Positions 25,297-35,283 of a DNA stretch of 58,404 bases are shown piece after piece. The stretch comes from Rhodospirillaceae bacterium (lineage in GTDB: Bacteria > Pseudomonadota > Alphaproteobacteria > Rhodospirillales > UBA2165). The DNA lies in assembly GCA_018649725.1 (NCBI GenBank), contig JABIHH010000048.1:1-58404 (forward strand), read 5' to 3'. The notes beneath the pieces were generated by a model. The model did not search any database. It was not told the origin of the DNA and saw nothing but the letters and a program-made list of their open reading frames with translations. A program made the position numbers and the translations under genes. The number at the start of each line of letters is the position of its first letter. Position 1 is the first letter of the stretch.

Positions 25297-25327
25297 AAAA
25301 AGCGTGTCTCGACAGATCAATTAAGGG

Positions 25328-26323
25328 TTAGATTAACGGCTTAAGCAGACTGTCTAGCGCACTCGCATCACTCCAGTCGAGCGTTACTGACACAATTGCC
25401 ACATCTTTTTTTTGGGCGTCAGGTAGACGGACATGATCTTTGGCTGTCGTAACCAGCCGGGCACCCTCTGATCTAGCCAATTCAAGCAGGCTGGAGACCT
25501 CATTTTCGCTAAAGGGATGGTGGTCATCAAAGGCCTTGGCGCCAACCAGATCGCAGCCAATTTCCAGCAAGGTATTAAAAAACTTCTTTGGTCGGCCAAT
25601 GCCGGCAAAGGCATAAATTTTTTGATCCTTGAGGGTCAACGCGGCGGCATCGGGTTTCAGTCGGGCCTTGAAAGTCTGAACAGGGTTTTGCGCATAGCCT
25701 TTGGCGATGTCGGAGAGCAGGCCTTCGAGTTTAAACCGATCCTCACCGATAATGACCACGGCTTGGGCACGCGCAAGCCCAACTGTGACGCCCTCTCTAA
25801 GAGGCCCCGCAGGGATTAAGCGGCCATTGCCAAAGCCGGTTTCACCATCAATGACGATTATTGAGAGGTCTTTTTTGACTGACGGGTTTTGAAAGCCATC
25901 ATCCATGACAACAAATTCAGCCCCGGCGGCATGGGCGGCTTCGATACCGGCTTGGCGGTCGACACTGATCCAGCTTGGCGCGGTCGCGGCCAATAACAGG
26001 GGCTCGTCACCGACCTCGGCAGAAGTGTGCGTGGTAAGATCAACCCGATGCGTGCCGTCGAGTGAGCCACCGTAACCACGGCTTAAAAAATGCACAGACC
26101 TACCAAGCCCAATGAAATGCGCGCCGACGGAGAGCGCGGTCGGCGTTTTACCCTGGCCACCTGCAACCAGATTGCCAATGCAGATAACCGGGATTGGGGC
26201 CTGCCAAGGTTCGGCGCGATCCTGGCGGATGGCACTGGCCAAGCCATAGGCCCAGCCCGCCGGAGCCAGCAAGGCCGAAAAAAAGGAGCCGTTTTGGTTG
26301 TACCAGAAGTCAGGCGGCCGCAT
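25328..26323 (-). CDS. lpxK: Tetraacyldisaccharide 4'-kinase
   Basis: LpxK phosphorylates the 4' position of the lipid A disaccharide to make lipid IVA. The 331-residue protein has the P-loop GNLVAGGQGKTP near residue 48, which in most relatives reads GNxTVGGTGKTP, so two positions differ. The family-specific VVMDDGFQNP follows near residue 130. An N-terminal hydrophobic segment (FFSALLAPAGWAYGLASAI) anchors it to the inner membrane. The ATG ending at 26323 overlaps the waaA coding end by 14 bases, consistent with coupling; an upstream frame overlapping further into waaA is rejected. Confidence 0.95.
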   Translation of the reverse strand: MRPPDFWYNQNGSFFSALLAPAGWAYGLASAIRQDRAEPWQAPIPVICIGNLVAGGQGKTPTALSVGAHFIGLGRSVHFLSRGYGGSLDGTHRVDLTTHTSAEVGDEPLLLAATAPSWISVDRQAGIEAAHAAGAEFVVMDDGFQNPSVKKDLSIIVIDGETGFGNGRLIPAGPLREGVTVGLARAQAVVIIGEDRFKLEGLLSDIAKGYAQNPVQTFKARLKPDAAALTLKDQKIYAFAGIGRPKKFFNTLLEIGCDLVGAKAFDDHHPFSENEVSSLLELARSEGARLVTTAKDHVRLPDAQKKDVAIVSVTLDWSDASALDSLLKPLI

Positions 26324-27617
26324 CGTCTGAGCCTGATGAGTGTGGGCCTGATAATTTTTTATCCAAAATCGTCTCAATCTCACCGGCCACCAAGTCGACG
26401 ACTTGAGATTGCGAGTCAACGAAAGCGCGGCCATGGTGGATCATGGTCTCTCGCCGAGAGGTTTCTGACAGCAATTGAGAGACAGCTTCAACGAGTTCGG
26501 CTTCGTTCTCAATTTGCAGCGAACAGCCGAGCTTGATCATCTGCTCGGACATCCACTGAAAGTTCATCATATGGGGGCCGTGGAGGACGGCGCAATCGAG
26601 GCGCAACGCTTCCAATGGGTTTTGGCCGCCTAAGGGCACTAGGGATTTTCCCATAAAGGCGATTTCAGTCAGGCGGAAAAACAAACCAAGCTCGCCCATG
26701 GTATCGGCGATATAGATATCGGTTGTAGCATCAACTGGCTGGTCTTTAGAACGCAAAGCCACATTGATGCCGAGCGGGTTCAGCGATTGCAAAATATCTT
26801 TGCCGCGGGTTTGGTGGCGCGGCACAATAATCGTTAGAAGGTTATGGTGCCTGGCACTTAATTTTTTATGCGCGCTGGCAATAACTTCTTCTTCGCCGGG
26901 ATGGGTGCTGGCGGCAAGCCAAAGGGGTCGATCGCCGATCACAGCTTTTAGCTTGGCGAGTTCCTCCTCATTCGCCGGCAATGCAGGCACGGCAAATTTC
27001 AGATTGCCGAGATTTTTTGAATTGTCTGAACCAAGTAACTTTAGACGCTCGACATCGTTGTCTGATTGGCCGAGGCACAGCGTAAAACTTTGCAGCAACG
27101 TCCTGATCAATCCCCGAGCCCGCTGCCAACCGGCGAAGGACTTAGGCGATATGCGGCCATTGACCAGAACCATGGGGATTGCGCGCGCGGTTGTCTCCAA
27201 GATCATGTTTGGCCAAAACTCACTCTCCGCCCAGAGCGCAATATCGGGTTGCCAGTGATCCAGAAAACGCCGGACATAAGACGGTCGGTCAACCGGGATG
27301 TATTGATGAAAAGCGCGCTCGGGCAGGCGGTCCTGCATCAGCTTGGCGGATGTCACCGTGCCGGTTGTCAGCATCAGCCGACAATTGGGGCGATTCTCCA
27401 AGAGCTTCTCGATCAACGGCAGCATCGAGAGCGACTCGCCGACACTCGCGGCATGGAGCCAGATCAACGGTCCGGCTGGCCGCGCCGCCGATGTCATACC
27501 AAGCCGCTCGCCAAAGCGCGCCCGATCTTCCTTACCCTTAGCTTTTCGCTGATTGAGGTAAAACAGAATTAATGGAGCCCCCAAAATCGTTGCGCCGCGA
27601 TAAAGAGAAAGCATCAT
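26310..27617 (-). CDS. waaA: 3-deoxy-D-manno-octulosonic acid transferase
   Basis: WaaA (KdtA) adds Kdo from CMP-Kdo to lipid IVA at the cytosolic face of the inner membrane. The 435-residue protein has the expected N-terminal membrane anchor (GATILGAPLILFYLNQ), the catalytic-site LIWLHAASVGES (with the conserved Glu), ALWAESEFWPN and the C-terminal GGQNPLEAL nucleotide-sugar motif of GT-B Kdo transferases. The start overlaps the upstream acyltransferase stop by four bases (ATGA), and the end overlaps lpxK. Confidence 0.96.
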   Translation of the reverse strand: MMLSLYRGATILGAPLILFYLNQRKAKGKEDRARFGERLGMTSAARPAGPLIWLHAASVGESLSMLPLIEKLLENRPNCRLMLTTGTVTSAKLMQDRLPERAFHQYIPVDRPSYVRRFLDHWQPDIALWAESEFWPNMILETTARAIPMVLVNGRISPKSFAGWQRARGLIRTLLQSFTLCLGQSDNDVERLKLLGSDNSKNLGNLKFAVPALPANEEELAKLKAVIGDRPLWLAASTHPGEEEVIASAHKKLSARHHNLLTIIVPRHQTRGKDILQSLNPLGINVALRSKDQPVDATTDIYIADTMGELGLFFRLTEIAFMGKSLVPLGGQNPLEALRLDCAVLHGPHMMNFQWMSEQMIKLGCSLQIENEAELVEAVSQLLSETSRRETMIHHGRAFVDSQSQVVDLVAGEIETILDKKLSGPHSSGSDDAAA

Positions 27618-28333
27618 GATACGGCTTCCTCTTTTTCTGGTTCCGGTGTGATTTGACCCGACACATCATCGGCCTGTTTGGTAAGATGGTTAAGCGCTGC
27701 TTCCAGCTTAAGGCGCGCCGCCTCAAGCGCGTCGTCGTCGGCCTCATTGGCAATCGCGATCGGCTCGCCCCAGATGAAAACACCTTTGGCAAACGGTCGC
27801 GGCAAAACAAAGCGGTCCCAGCTTTTAAACATTTTCCAGGCGGTGGCGCTGTAGCTTATCGGTAGAATGGGCGCGCCGGAAAGCTTGGCAAGCGCGATTG
27901 CCCCTGAACTCGCTTGCATGCGGGGCCCCCGAGGTCCATCCGGTGTGATGCCAACATAGCCACCGTCATTTAGGGTGCGAACCATAGCGCGGAGTGCTGC
28001 CGAGCCGCCATGCTTGGTCGAGCCCACCAAAGTCTTAAAGCCAAGCCGATGGATCGTCTTGGCGATCAATTGGCCATCGGCATGGCTTGAGATTAACATG
28101 TGAAAAGCAGGCTCATAGGGCCAGGCATAGGACATCATCATGAGGCGGCCATGCCAAAAACAGGTGATGAAGGTTCTGCCGTCGGCGATGAGTTTGTCCG
28201 GAATTTCCTGGTTTTCAATGCGCCACTGCCCGCTGGCATGAATAAAGCGGATATAAAGCGAGCCCAACAGGCAGGCGAAGCCACGCAAAGCGTTGTTGCG
28301 GGAAATGCTCTTTATAAAAGCGGGTGTCGCCAT
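27614..28333 (-). CDS. Lysophospholipid acyltransferase-like protein (DUF374)
   Basis: This is a 239-residue protein of the DUF374 family, related to LPLAT acyltransferases. Family motifs are FWHGRLMMM (the His usually aligned to the LPLAT HX4D region), SSHADGQLIAKTIHRLGF, GSTKHGGSAALRAM and ITPDGPRGPRM. Its position between msbA and waaA suggests that it modifies lipid A or a precursor, but the reaction is not established. The C-terminal 25 residues are acidic and probably disordered. The start lies six bases after the msbA stop. Confidence 0.9.
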   Translation of the reverse strand: MATPAFIKSISRNNALRGFACLLGSLYIRFIHASGQWRIENQEIPDKLIADGRTFITCFWHGRLMMMSYAWPYEPAFHMLISSHADGQLIAKTIHRLGFKTLVGSTKHGGSAALRAMVRTLNDGGYVGITPDGPRGPRMQASSGAIALAKLSGAPILPISYSATAWKMFKSWDRFVLPRPFAKGVFIWGEPIAIANEADDDALEAARLKLEAALNHLTKQADDVSGQITPEPEKEEAVS

Positions 28334-28339
28334 AATATC

Positions 28340-30154
28340 TTAAGAACCACCAGCAGCAATTTGGGTATCGTTAGCTGCCTCGGCCAAAGTGTCATCATCC
28401 CGAAATTGTAACTGATAGAGCCGAGCATAAAGTCCATCCTGGGCAATCAATTCAGCATGGCTGCCGGATTCAACGAGTTTGCCCTGATCAATAACATGAA
28501 TAAGATCGGCATCCATCACGGTCGAGAGCCGGTGGGCAATCACCAGTGTTGTCCGGCCCTGCATGAGATTGGTCAGCGCTGATTGCACGTGGCGCTCAGA
28601 TTCGGTGTCCAAGGCCGAGGTTGCTTCATCCAGCAAAAGGATCGGTGCGTTTTTAAGCATGGCGCGGGCAATTGCCAGACGCTGGCGTTGGCCACCGGAA
28701 ACTTTGGTGCCGCGCTCACCGACATAAGTGTCATAGCCGTCCGGCATCGCCATAATAAAATCATGCGCCGCGGCATTTTTAGCCGCTGCAATAATATCTT
28801 CTTCGGCAGCGTCCGGTCGCCCATAGGCGATATTGGCGCGGATGGTATCATCGAACAGCGTGATTTCTTGGCTGACCAGCGCCATGCAACCTCGCAGGCT
28901 TTCAAAAGTCACATCGCGCACATCGCTGCCGTCGATGGCAATTTTGCCGCTTTCGACATCGTAGAATCTTGGGATTAAGTTTAAGATGGTGGACTTGCCG
29001 GCACCAGACGGGCCAACCAAAGCAACGGTTTTACCGGCAGGAACGTCGAAGGTTACGCCGGAAAGCGCAGCCTGATCTTTGACATAAGAGAAATGAATAT
29101 CTTCAAGATGCACGCCGCCGCCGGAAATCGCCAATGGTCGGGCGTCAGGCTTCTCGAGAATGGTGGGCGCGCGGTCGAGGAGTTGGAACAGGCGCTCAGC
29201 ACCAGCCAGACCTTCCTGCAAAGTGGCGTTTAAATTGGCGAGGCGCTTCATCGGCTCATAGGCCAGCAGCAGAGCCGTAATAAAAGAGAAAAACGAGCCC
29301 GCATCCATCGAGCCATGAATGACTTGGTAGCCGCCGTAAGAAATGACCAATGTGATCGCGACACCGCCCAGGCTTTCCATGATCGGGCTGGCGAGTGAGC
29401 GTACACGAGCAGACTTGAAGACCAGAGTAAAAACCCGCTCGGCAATTGCGCGCACCCGTTTTTTTTCATATTCCTCCATGCCGTAGGACTTAACGACCCG
29501 GGCTCCTTGGAAGGTTTGCTCCAACAAAGTCGTAAACTGGCCCATTTCCTCTTGGGTGTTGACCGTCACCTTGCGCATGCGTTTGCCGAGCCGGGCAATG
29601 GGAATGACAGCGATGGGGAAAACAATAAAAGCCAGTAAAGCCAACTTCCAGTCCTGCCAGAACATGACGCCGACCAAACCGATGAGCGATAGGAAATCTT
29701 TGCCCAATCCGGTCAGCGCGTTGGAGACCGCGGCGCGCATCATATTAATGTCGACGGTAAAGCGCGAGATTAGATTGCCGGTCGGCATGTCGTGGAAGAA
29801 GCCCAATTCCATGTTGGTCAGATGGGCATAAAGCCGATGTTGGGTATCGGTGATAATACGCTGGCCGACATAGCTCATCAGCACCGATTGGCCATAATTG
29901 GCGATGCCCTTGATGGTGAAAGTGACGAATACAGCGCCGGAGATCAGCCATAAAAGCTGCTCGTTTTTTTCGAAGAATACGTCGTTGATGACCGGTTTCA
30001 TCAGCCATGCACTGGCCGCCGTGGCAGCGGCTACCAAGGCCATGCAAAGCAGCGCTGCCCCGATCCAGCCGATATAAGGCCGGATGCTTTCTCGCACCAG
30101 ACGAGACATCAGGGCGTAGGTGGTATTGCTTTGCACGTGCGGGTCGCTGCTCAA
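28340..30154 (-). CDS. msbA: Lipid A export ABC transporter/permease MsbA
   Basis: MsbA flips Kdo-lipid A across the inner membrane. This 604-residue half transporter has six N-terminal membrane helices (ALLCMALVAAATAASAW is the first) and a C-terminal ABC domain with Walker A GPSGAGKST, signature VSGGQRQR and LLLDEATSALD. It starts at TTG, supported by an AAGGA Shine-Dalgarno about nine bases upstream; an ATG 15 codons later would drop only the leading cytoplasmic tail. It is the first gene of the five-gene lipid A operon. The region before it contains four TTTACCG/CGGTAAA boxes. Confidence 0.94.
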   Translation of the reverse strand: MSSDPHVQSNTTYALMSRLVRESIRPYIGWIGAALLCMALVAAATAASAWLMKPVINDVFFEKNEQLLWLISGAVFVTFTIKGIANYGQSVLMSYVGQRIITDTQHRLYAHLTNMELGFFHDMPTGNLISRFTVDINMMRAAVSNALTGLGKDFLSLIGLVGVMFWQDWKLALLAFIVFPIAVIPIARLGKRMRKVTVNTQEEMGQFTTLLEQTFQGARVVKSYGMEEYEKKRVRAIAERVFTLVFKSARVRSLASPIMESLGGVAITLVISYGGYQVIHGSMDAGSFFSFITALLLAYEPMKRLANLNATLQEGLAGAERLFQLLDRAPTILEKPDARPLAISGGGVHLEDIHFSYVKDQAALSGVTFDVPAGKTVALVGPSGAGKSTILNLIPRFYDVESGKIAIDGSDVRDVTFESLRGCMALVSQEITLFDDTIRANIAYGRPDAAEEDIIAAAKNAAAHDFIMAMPDGYDTYVGERGTKVSGGQRQRLAIARAMLKNAPILLLDEATSALDTESERHVQSALTNLMQGRTTLVIAHRLSTVMDADLIHVIDQGKLVESGSHAELIAQDGLYARLYQLQFRDDDTLAEAANDTQIAAGGS

Positions 30155-30231
30155 GGTGTTGAATTCCTTAAATTATATCGGCTCATCACTGGTAATTTCG
30201 GGGCCGATATCCAATTTGGCGGAACATAGCA

Positions 30232-30299
30232 CGGTAAATGCTAAAAAGTCACTTAACAGACGGATTTTATTCAATTTTACCGGTAAATCTATTTTACCG
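30232..30299. promoter_or_regulatory. Cluster of TTTACCG / CGGTAAA boxes upstream of msbA
   Basis: CGGTAAA at 30232-30238, a perfect palindrome TTTACCGGTAAA at 30276-30287, and TTTACCG at 30293-30299 give four half-sites in 68 bases between pobA and msbA. It looks like an operator for an unidentified regulator. It is upstream of msbA on the minus strand. Confidence 0.4.
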
Positions 30300-30310
30300 A
30301 ATATTACGGG

Positions 30311-31552
<1,242 letters not shown>

Positions 31553-31644
31553 TTATTCCAATTTGCCTATTTACCTGTCCGTCGATCCTGACTATATCCC
31601 TTCCAACTTTCTCGGATAAACTAGCAAAAAGTGGAACAGGTTTA

Positions 31645-32451
31645 ATGATTGCCAAAATAGGTGATTTTGTTGAGGGCTCAAAATTCCAAGGTGCGATTAC
31701 CGTGCTCATTGTTTTAAATGCCGCGGCGCTTGGGTTTGAGACCAACCCGGATGTGATGGCTAAGATCGGCCCTGAATTGATTTTATTTGATCACTTTGTG
31801 CTGGCGGTTTTTACCATCGAGATCGCTATCAAACTGATCTACCGCAGGTTAGATTTTTTTAAGAACGGCTGGAATAATTTTGATTTTATCATTGTCGGCA
31901 TTGCCTTGATTCCGAGTTCCGGTCCCTTGGCCGTGCTTCGGACGCTGAGGATTTTCCGAGCCATGCGTTTGCTCTCGGTGGTGCCGTCGATGCGCAAGGT
32001 CGTCCAGGCATTGTTTCTAGCGATCCCCGGCATTCTGTCGGTCGGCTCGATCATCATGCTGATATTCTATGTGTCTTCCGTGTTAACGACGAATTTCTTT
32101 GGTGCCCGGTTTGATGAGTGGTTCGGTAGCGTTGGGCGCTCGATGTATTCGCTGTTTCAGATTATGACTTTGGAAAGTTGGTCGATGGGAATTGTACGCC
32201 CGGTTATGGAAGTCTTTCCTTGGGCTTGGATCTTTTTCGTAATTTTTATACTGATCACCAGCTTCGCCGTGCTTAACTTGTTTATCGGCATCATTGTCGA
32301 TGCTATGCAGCAGCAAAGCTATGAAGAGCAGCAGGCAATTCACGAAGACACCGGTCAAGTGCTGGCAGAATCAACCGAGATTCATCAAGAAGTCATCGCG
32401 CTCCGCCAGGAATTGCGCGAGTTGAAGGACTTGCTCGCACCCCAAAATTAA
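31645..32451 (+). CDS. Bacterial voltage-gated sodium channel (NavBac type)
   Basis: This is a 268-residue homotetrameric channel subunit. Six membrane segments are recognisable: S1-S3 in the first 90 residues, then an S4 voltage sensor with arginines every third position (LRTLRIFRAMRLLSVVPSMR), S5, the pore and S6. The selectivity filter reads TLESWSM at residues 175-181 with the key Glu at 177. That numbering and sequence coincide with Arcobacter NavAb, and the agreement supports the chosen ATG at 31645. A C-terminal coiled coil (QALRQ-like repeats after residue 235) is expected for tetramer assembly. It is divergent from pobA. Confidence 0.92.
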   Translation: MIAKIGDFVEGSKFQGAITVLIVLNAAALGFETNPDVMAKIGPELILFDHFVLAVFTIEIAIKLIYRRLDFFKNGWNNFDFIIVGIALIPSSGPLAVLRTLRIFRAMRLLSVVPSMRKVVQALFLAIPGILSVGSIIMLIFYVSSVLTTNFFGARFDEWFGSVGRSMYSLFQIMTLESWSMGIVRPVMEVFPWAWIFFVIFILITSFAVLNLFIGIIVDAMQQQSYEEQQAIHEDTGQVLAESTEIHQEVIALRQELRELKDLLAPQN

Positions 32452-32459
32452 ATTGAGCC

Positions 32460-32852
32460 TTAATCCGGGATCACGGCCGTAACTTCAACTTCGAGCTTGG
32501 CACCTTTTTCAACGAAGCCCGCGACTTGAATGCCGGTCATTGCCGGAAAGACCTTGCCGATTTCCTCTTGATAGACTTTGCCTAAATCTCTGAGCGAGTT
32601 GTTGTATTCGTCCTTGTCGCCGAGATACCAGGTCATGCGGGTGATGTGTTCGGGCTTGGCCCCCGCTTCGTTTAAGACAGCGACAATGTTTTTGAGCGCT
32701 TGGCGGGCTTGTTCGGCAAAATCATCGGTCTCGAACTCTTCATTTTCGTTCCAGCCGACCATACCGGCGACGAATACCATCGTGCCCTTGGTGGCAATGC
32801 CATTGCTGTAACCTTTTGGTTGAGGCCAACCTGGGGGCTGTAAAATTTTCAT
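32460..32852 (-). CDS. RidA/YjgF-family protein lacking the catalytic arginine
   Basis: This is a 130-residue protein of the RidA/YjgF/Rid superfamily, trimers that hydrolyse reactive enamines or imines. The fold marks are clear (GYSNGIATKGTMVFVAGMVG and the LKNIVAVLNEAGAKPEHITR helix). In E. coli RidA the substrate-binding Arg lies in PARSCVEVARLP; here the same position reads PAMTGIQVAGF, so Met replaces Arg. This points to a non-RidA subfamily with different or no imine-deaminase activity. Strong GGAG precedes the ATG ending at 32852. It is divergent from the large monooxygenase fusion, with a shared operator between. Confidence 0.88.
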   Translation of the reverse strand: MKILQPPGWPQPKGYSNGIATKGTMVFVAGMVGWNENEEFETDDFAEQARQALKNIVAVLNEAGAKPEHITRMTWYLGDKDEYNNSLRDLGKVYQEEIGKVFPAMTGIQVAGFVEKGAKLEVEVTAVIPD

Positions 32853-32905
32853 CGACCGGTAACTCCTTCGAATTTCTATCGGCAACTTACTTGACGCTTT
32901 AAAAT

Positions 32906-32927
32906 AATAGTTTAGACTTAAACTATT
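32906..32927. promoter_or_regulatory. Palindromic operator between RidA-like and monooxygenase genes
   Basis: A perfect 9-base inverted repeat, AATAGTTTA-N4-TAAACTATT, lies in the divergent promoter region. A further half-site TAAACTA follows at about 32934-32940. A TTGACG at 32891-32896 placed so that the palindrome covers the -10 fits repression. The size and AT-rich symmetry resemble MarR-family operators; no regulator gene is adjacent. Confidence 0.55.
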
Positions 32928-33018
32928 CAAGGGTAAACTAATAGAATAAGCTAGCGCAAGGGCTCAATCCTGGCAAGTGAATGCGAGGGTTTAAGCCGTG
33001 TAGGACAGGAATTAGCAA

Positions 33019-35283
33019 ATGAAGATCGCATGTATCGGCGGTGGCCCGGCCTCGCTTTATTTCTCACTTTTGGCGAAGAAATCCCATCCGGATTGGGATG
33101 TTACGGTTTATGAGCAAAACCCGGACAATGTAACCTGGGGCTTTGGCGTCGTTTTTTCTGATGAGACGATGGAGAATTTCAAAGACGCTGATTATGAAAC
33201 CTATAAAGCGATAACCGATAGTTTTGTCCATTGGGACGACATTGATGTCTTCCACAAAGGCCAGAAGATCACGTCAAGCGGTCACGGATTTGCCGGCATG
33301 CAGCGTCTCAAGCTGCTGCAAATTCTGGAAGCGCGGGCGAAAGAGCTCGGCGTGACCATGGTCCATGATGTTATCGTTGATAGCCTCGACGATCATCAGG
33401 ATGCGGATTTGATCGTTGCCGGCGATGGCATAGCGTCTTTTATCCGGGATCAACATGTCGATGAGTTTGGCTCTGATGTTGTCATGCGGCCCAATAAATT
33501 TACCTGGCTGGGGTCCACTAAAGCGTTCGATACCTTTACTTTTTACTTCAATAAAAATGATGACGGCTTGTTCCGGGCTCATTGCTATCAATATTTGCCC
33601 GGCCAATCGACTTTCATTATTGAGACCACCGAAGACACCTGGCGCAAAGCGGGCCTTGATAAGGCGACGGAAGAAGACACGGTTGCTTATTGCTCAAAGG
33701 TCTTTGAAAAAGAACTCGGCGACGATCATCTGATCACCAACAATTCTGTGTGGCGGACCTTCCCCCGCGTGAAGAACGCGAAATACTATCATAAGAATAT
33801 CGTGCTTTTGGGCGATGCGCTGCATACGGCCCATTTCTCGATCGGCTCCGGTACCAAATTGGCGATGGAAGACGCCGTCGCCTTGCATGAGGCGATGGAA
33901 GAAAACCCCGGTGATTTATCTAAAGCGCTCCCGGCCTTCCAGGAAAAGCGCGAGCCGGATGTGGATTCATTGCAGCGCGCCGCTCAAGTCAGCATGGAAT
34001 GGTTTGAAAATGTTGAGCGCTATCACGAGGTGATGGAGCCAATGCAGTTTTCTTATGCGCTTCTGACCCGAAGCCTGCGCATCAATCACGAAAATCTCGG
34101 TCTGCGCGATAAGGATTTGCTCGACCAAGTTGATAACTGGATCGCTGATAAGGCTGCCGAGCAATCGGGCGTGGCGCGTGAAAAAGAGACGCCGCCGCCG
34201 ATTTTTACACCTTTCAAGCTGCGTGACATGGTTTTGGAAAATCGCATCGCGGTCTCGCCGATGTGCATGTATTCGGCTGAGGATGGCCTGATCGGCGATT
34301 GGCATTTGGTCCATCTCGGTTCTCGGGCGATGGGCGGGGCCGGGCTTATTATGTCTGAAAGCACCGCGATCAGCCGCGACGGGCGGATTACCCCCGGCTG
34401 TGCCGGCATGTATAACGATGATCATGTCCCAGCTTGGAGCAGAGTGGTCGATTATGTTCACCAAAATAGTGGGGCTAAAATCGGCATGCAATTAAGCCAT
34501 GCCGGGCGTAAGGCGTCCACCAAGTTGCAGTGGGAAGGCGGTGAACAGGCGCCGCTGACCGATGGCGAAGGCGCTTGGCCGATTATGGCAGCCTCGGCCA
34601 TGCCTTATTCTGCAAATAATCCCACGCCGAAAGAGATGACGCGGGACGATATGGATCAGGTACGGGACGATTTTGTCGCCGCCGCGCGCCGCGCCGAGCA
34701 AGCTGGCTTTGATATGATCGAGTTGCATTGTGCGCATGGCTACCTGTTGAACACCTTTATTTCACCAAAAACCAACACCCGTAGCGATAAGTATGGCGGC
34801 TCGATGGAAAATCGTCTGAAATATCCTTTGGAAGTTTTCAAAGCGATGCGCGCGGTTTGGCCGGCTGAAAAACCAATGTCGGTCCGTGTTTCGGCAAATG
34901 ATTGGATCGAAGATGGTATTACGCCAATCGATACAGTCGAAATTGCCAAAGCCTTCAAGGCAGCGGGATGCGATATCCTGGATGTGTCTTCGGGCCAGGT
35001 GGTTTCTGAAGAACAGCCTGAGTATGGCCGTTTATTCCAGCTTCCCTTCTCCGATCTCGTGCGCATGGAGGCCGATATGCCAACCATGACCGTCGGCAAT
35101 ATTCAATCCTACGCCGACGCAAACTCGATTATTGCCAGTGGCCGAGGTGACATTTGCGTTATCGCACGCATGCATTTATTTGATCCTTATTGGACGCGCC
35201 ATGCCGCCAATGAGCTCGGCTACGATATGGAAATGCCCAATCAGTATAAATCCGTCCAGGAATATACCCCGAGATGGACCTAA
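33019..35283 (+). CDS. FAD monooxygenase / Old Yellow Enzyme fusion (salicylyl-CoA 5-hydroxylase-like)
   Basis: This 754-residue bifunctional flavoprotein has two parts. Residues 1-390 are a class A flavin monooxygenase (start IACIGGGPASLYFSLLAK for FAD; LLGDALHTAHFSIGSGTKLA is the GD motif). Residues about 393-754 form an NADH:flavin oxidoreductase of the Old Yellow Enzyme family (PIFTPFKLRDMVLENRI, then VSPMCMYSAEDGLIGDWHL). This architecture is known for salicylyl-CoA 5-hydroxylase/oxidoreductase and the related 2-aminobenzoyl-CoA monooxygenase/reductase. The exact acyl-CoA substrate is undetermined, and no CoA ligase is nearby. The ATG at 33019 follows a GGAATT site. Confidence 0.92.
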   Translation: MKIACIGGGPASLYFSLLAKKSHPDWDVTVYEQNPDNVTWGFGVVFSDETMENFKDADYETYKAITDSFVHWDDIDVFHKGQKITSSGHGFAGMQRLKLLQILEARAKELGVTMVHDVIVDSLDDHQDADLIVAGDGIASFIRDQHVDEFGSDVVMRPNKFTWLGSTKAFDTFTFYFNKNDDGLFRAHCYQYLPGQSTFIIETTEDTWRKAGLDKATEEDTVAYCSKVFEKELGDDHLITNNSVWRTFPRVKNAKYYHKNIVLLGDALHTAHFSIGSGTKLAMEDAVALHEAMEENPGDLSKALPAFQEKREPDVDSLQRAAQVSMEWFENVERYHEVMEPMQFSYALLTRSLRINHENLGLRDKDLLDQVDNWIADKAAEQSGVAREKETPPPIFTPFKLRDMVLENRIAVSPMCMYSAEDGLIGDWHLVHLGSRAMGGAGLIMSESTAISRDGRITPGCAGMYNDDHVPAWSRVVDYVHQNSGAKIGMQLSHAGRKASTKLQWEGGEQAPLTDGEGAWPIMAASAMPYSANNPTPKEMTRDDMDQVRDDFVAAARRAEQAGFDMIELHCAHGYLLNTFISPKTNTRSDKYGGSMENRLKYPLEVFKAMRAVWPAEKPMSVRVSANDWIEDGITPIDTVEIAKAFKAAGCDILDVSSGQVVSEEQPEYGRLFQLPFSDLVRMEADMPTMTVGNIQSYADANSIIASGRGDICVIARMHLFDPYWTRHAANELGYDMEMPNQYKSVQEYTPRWT

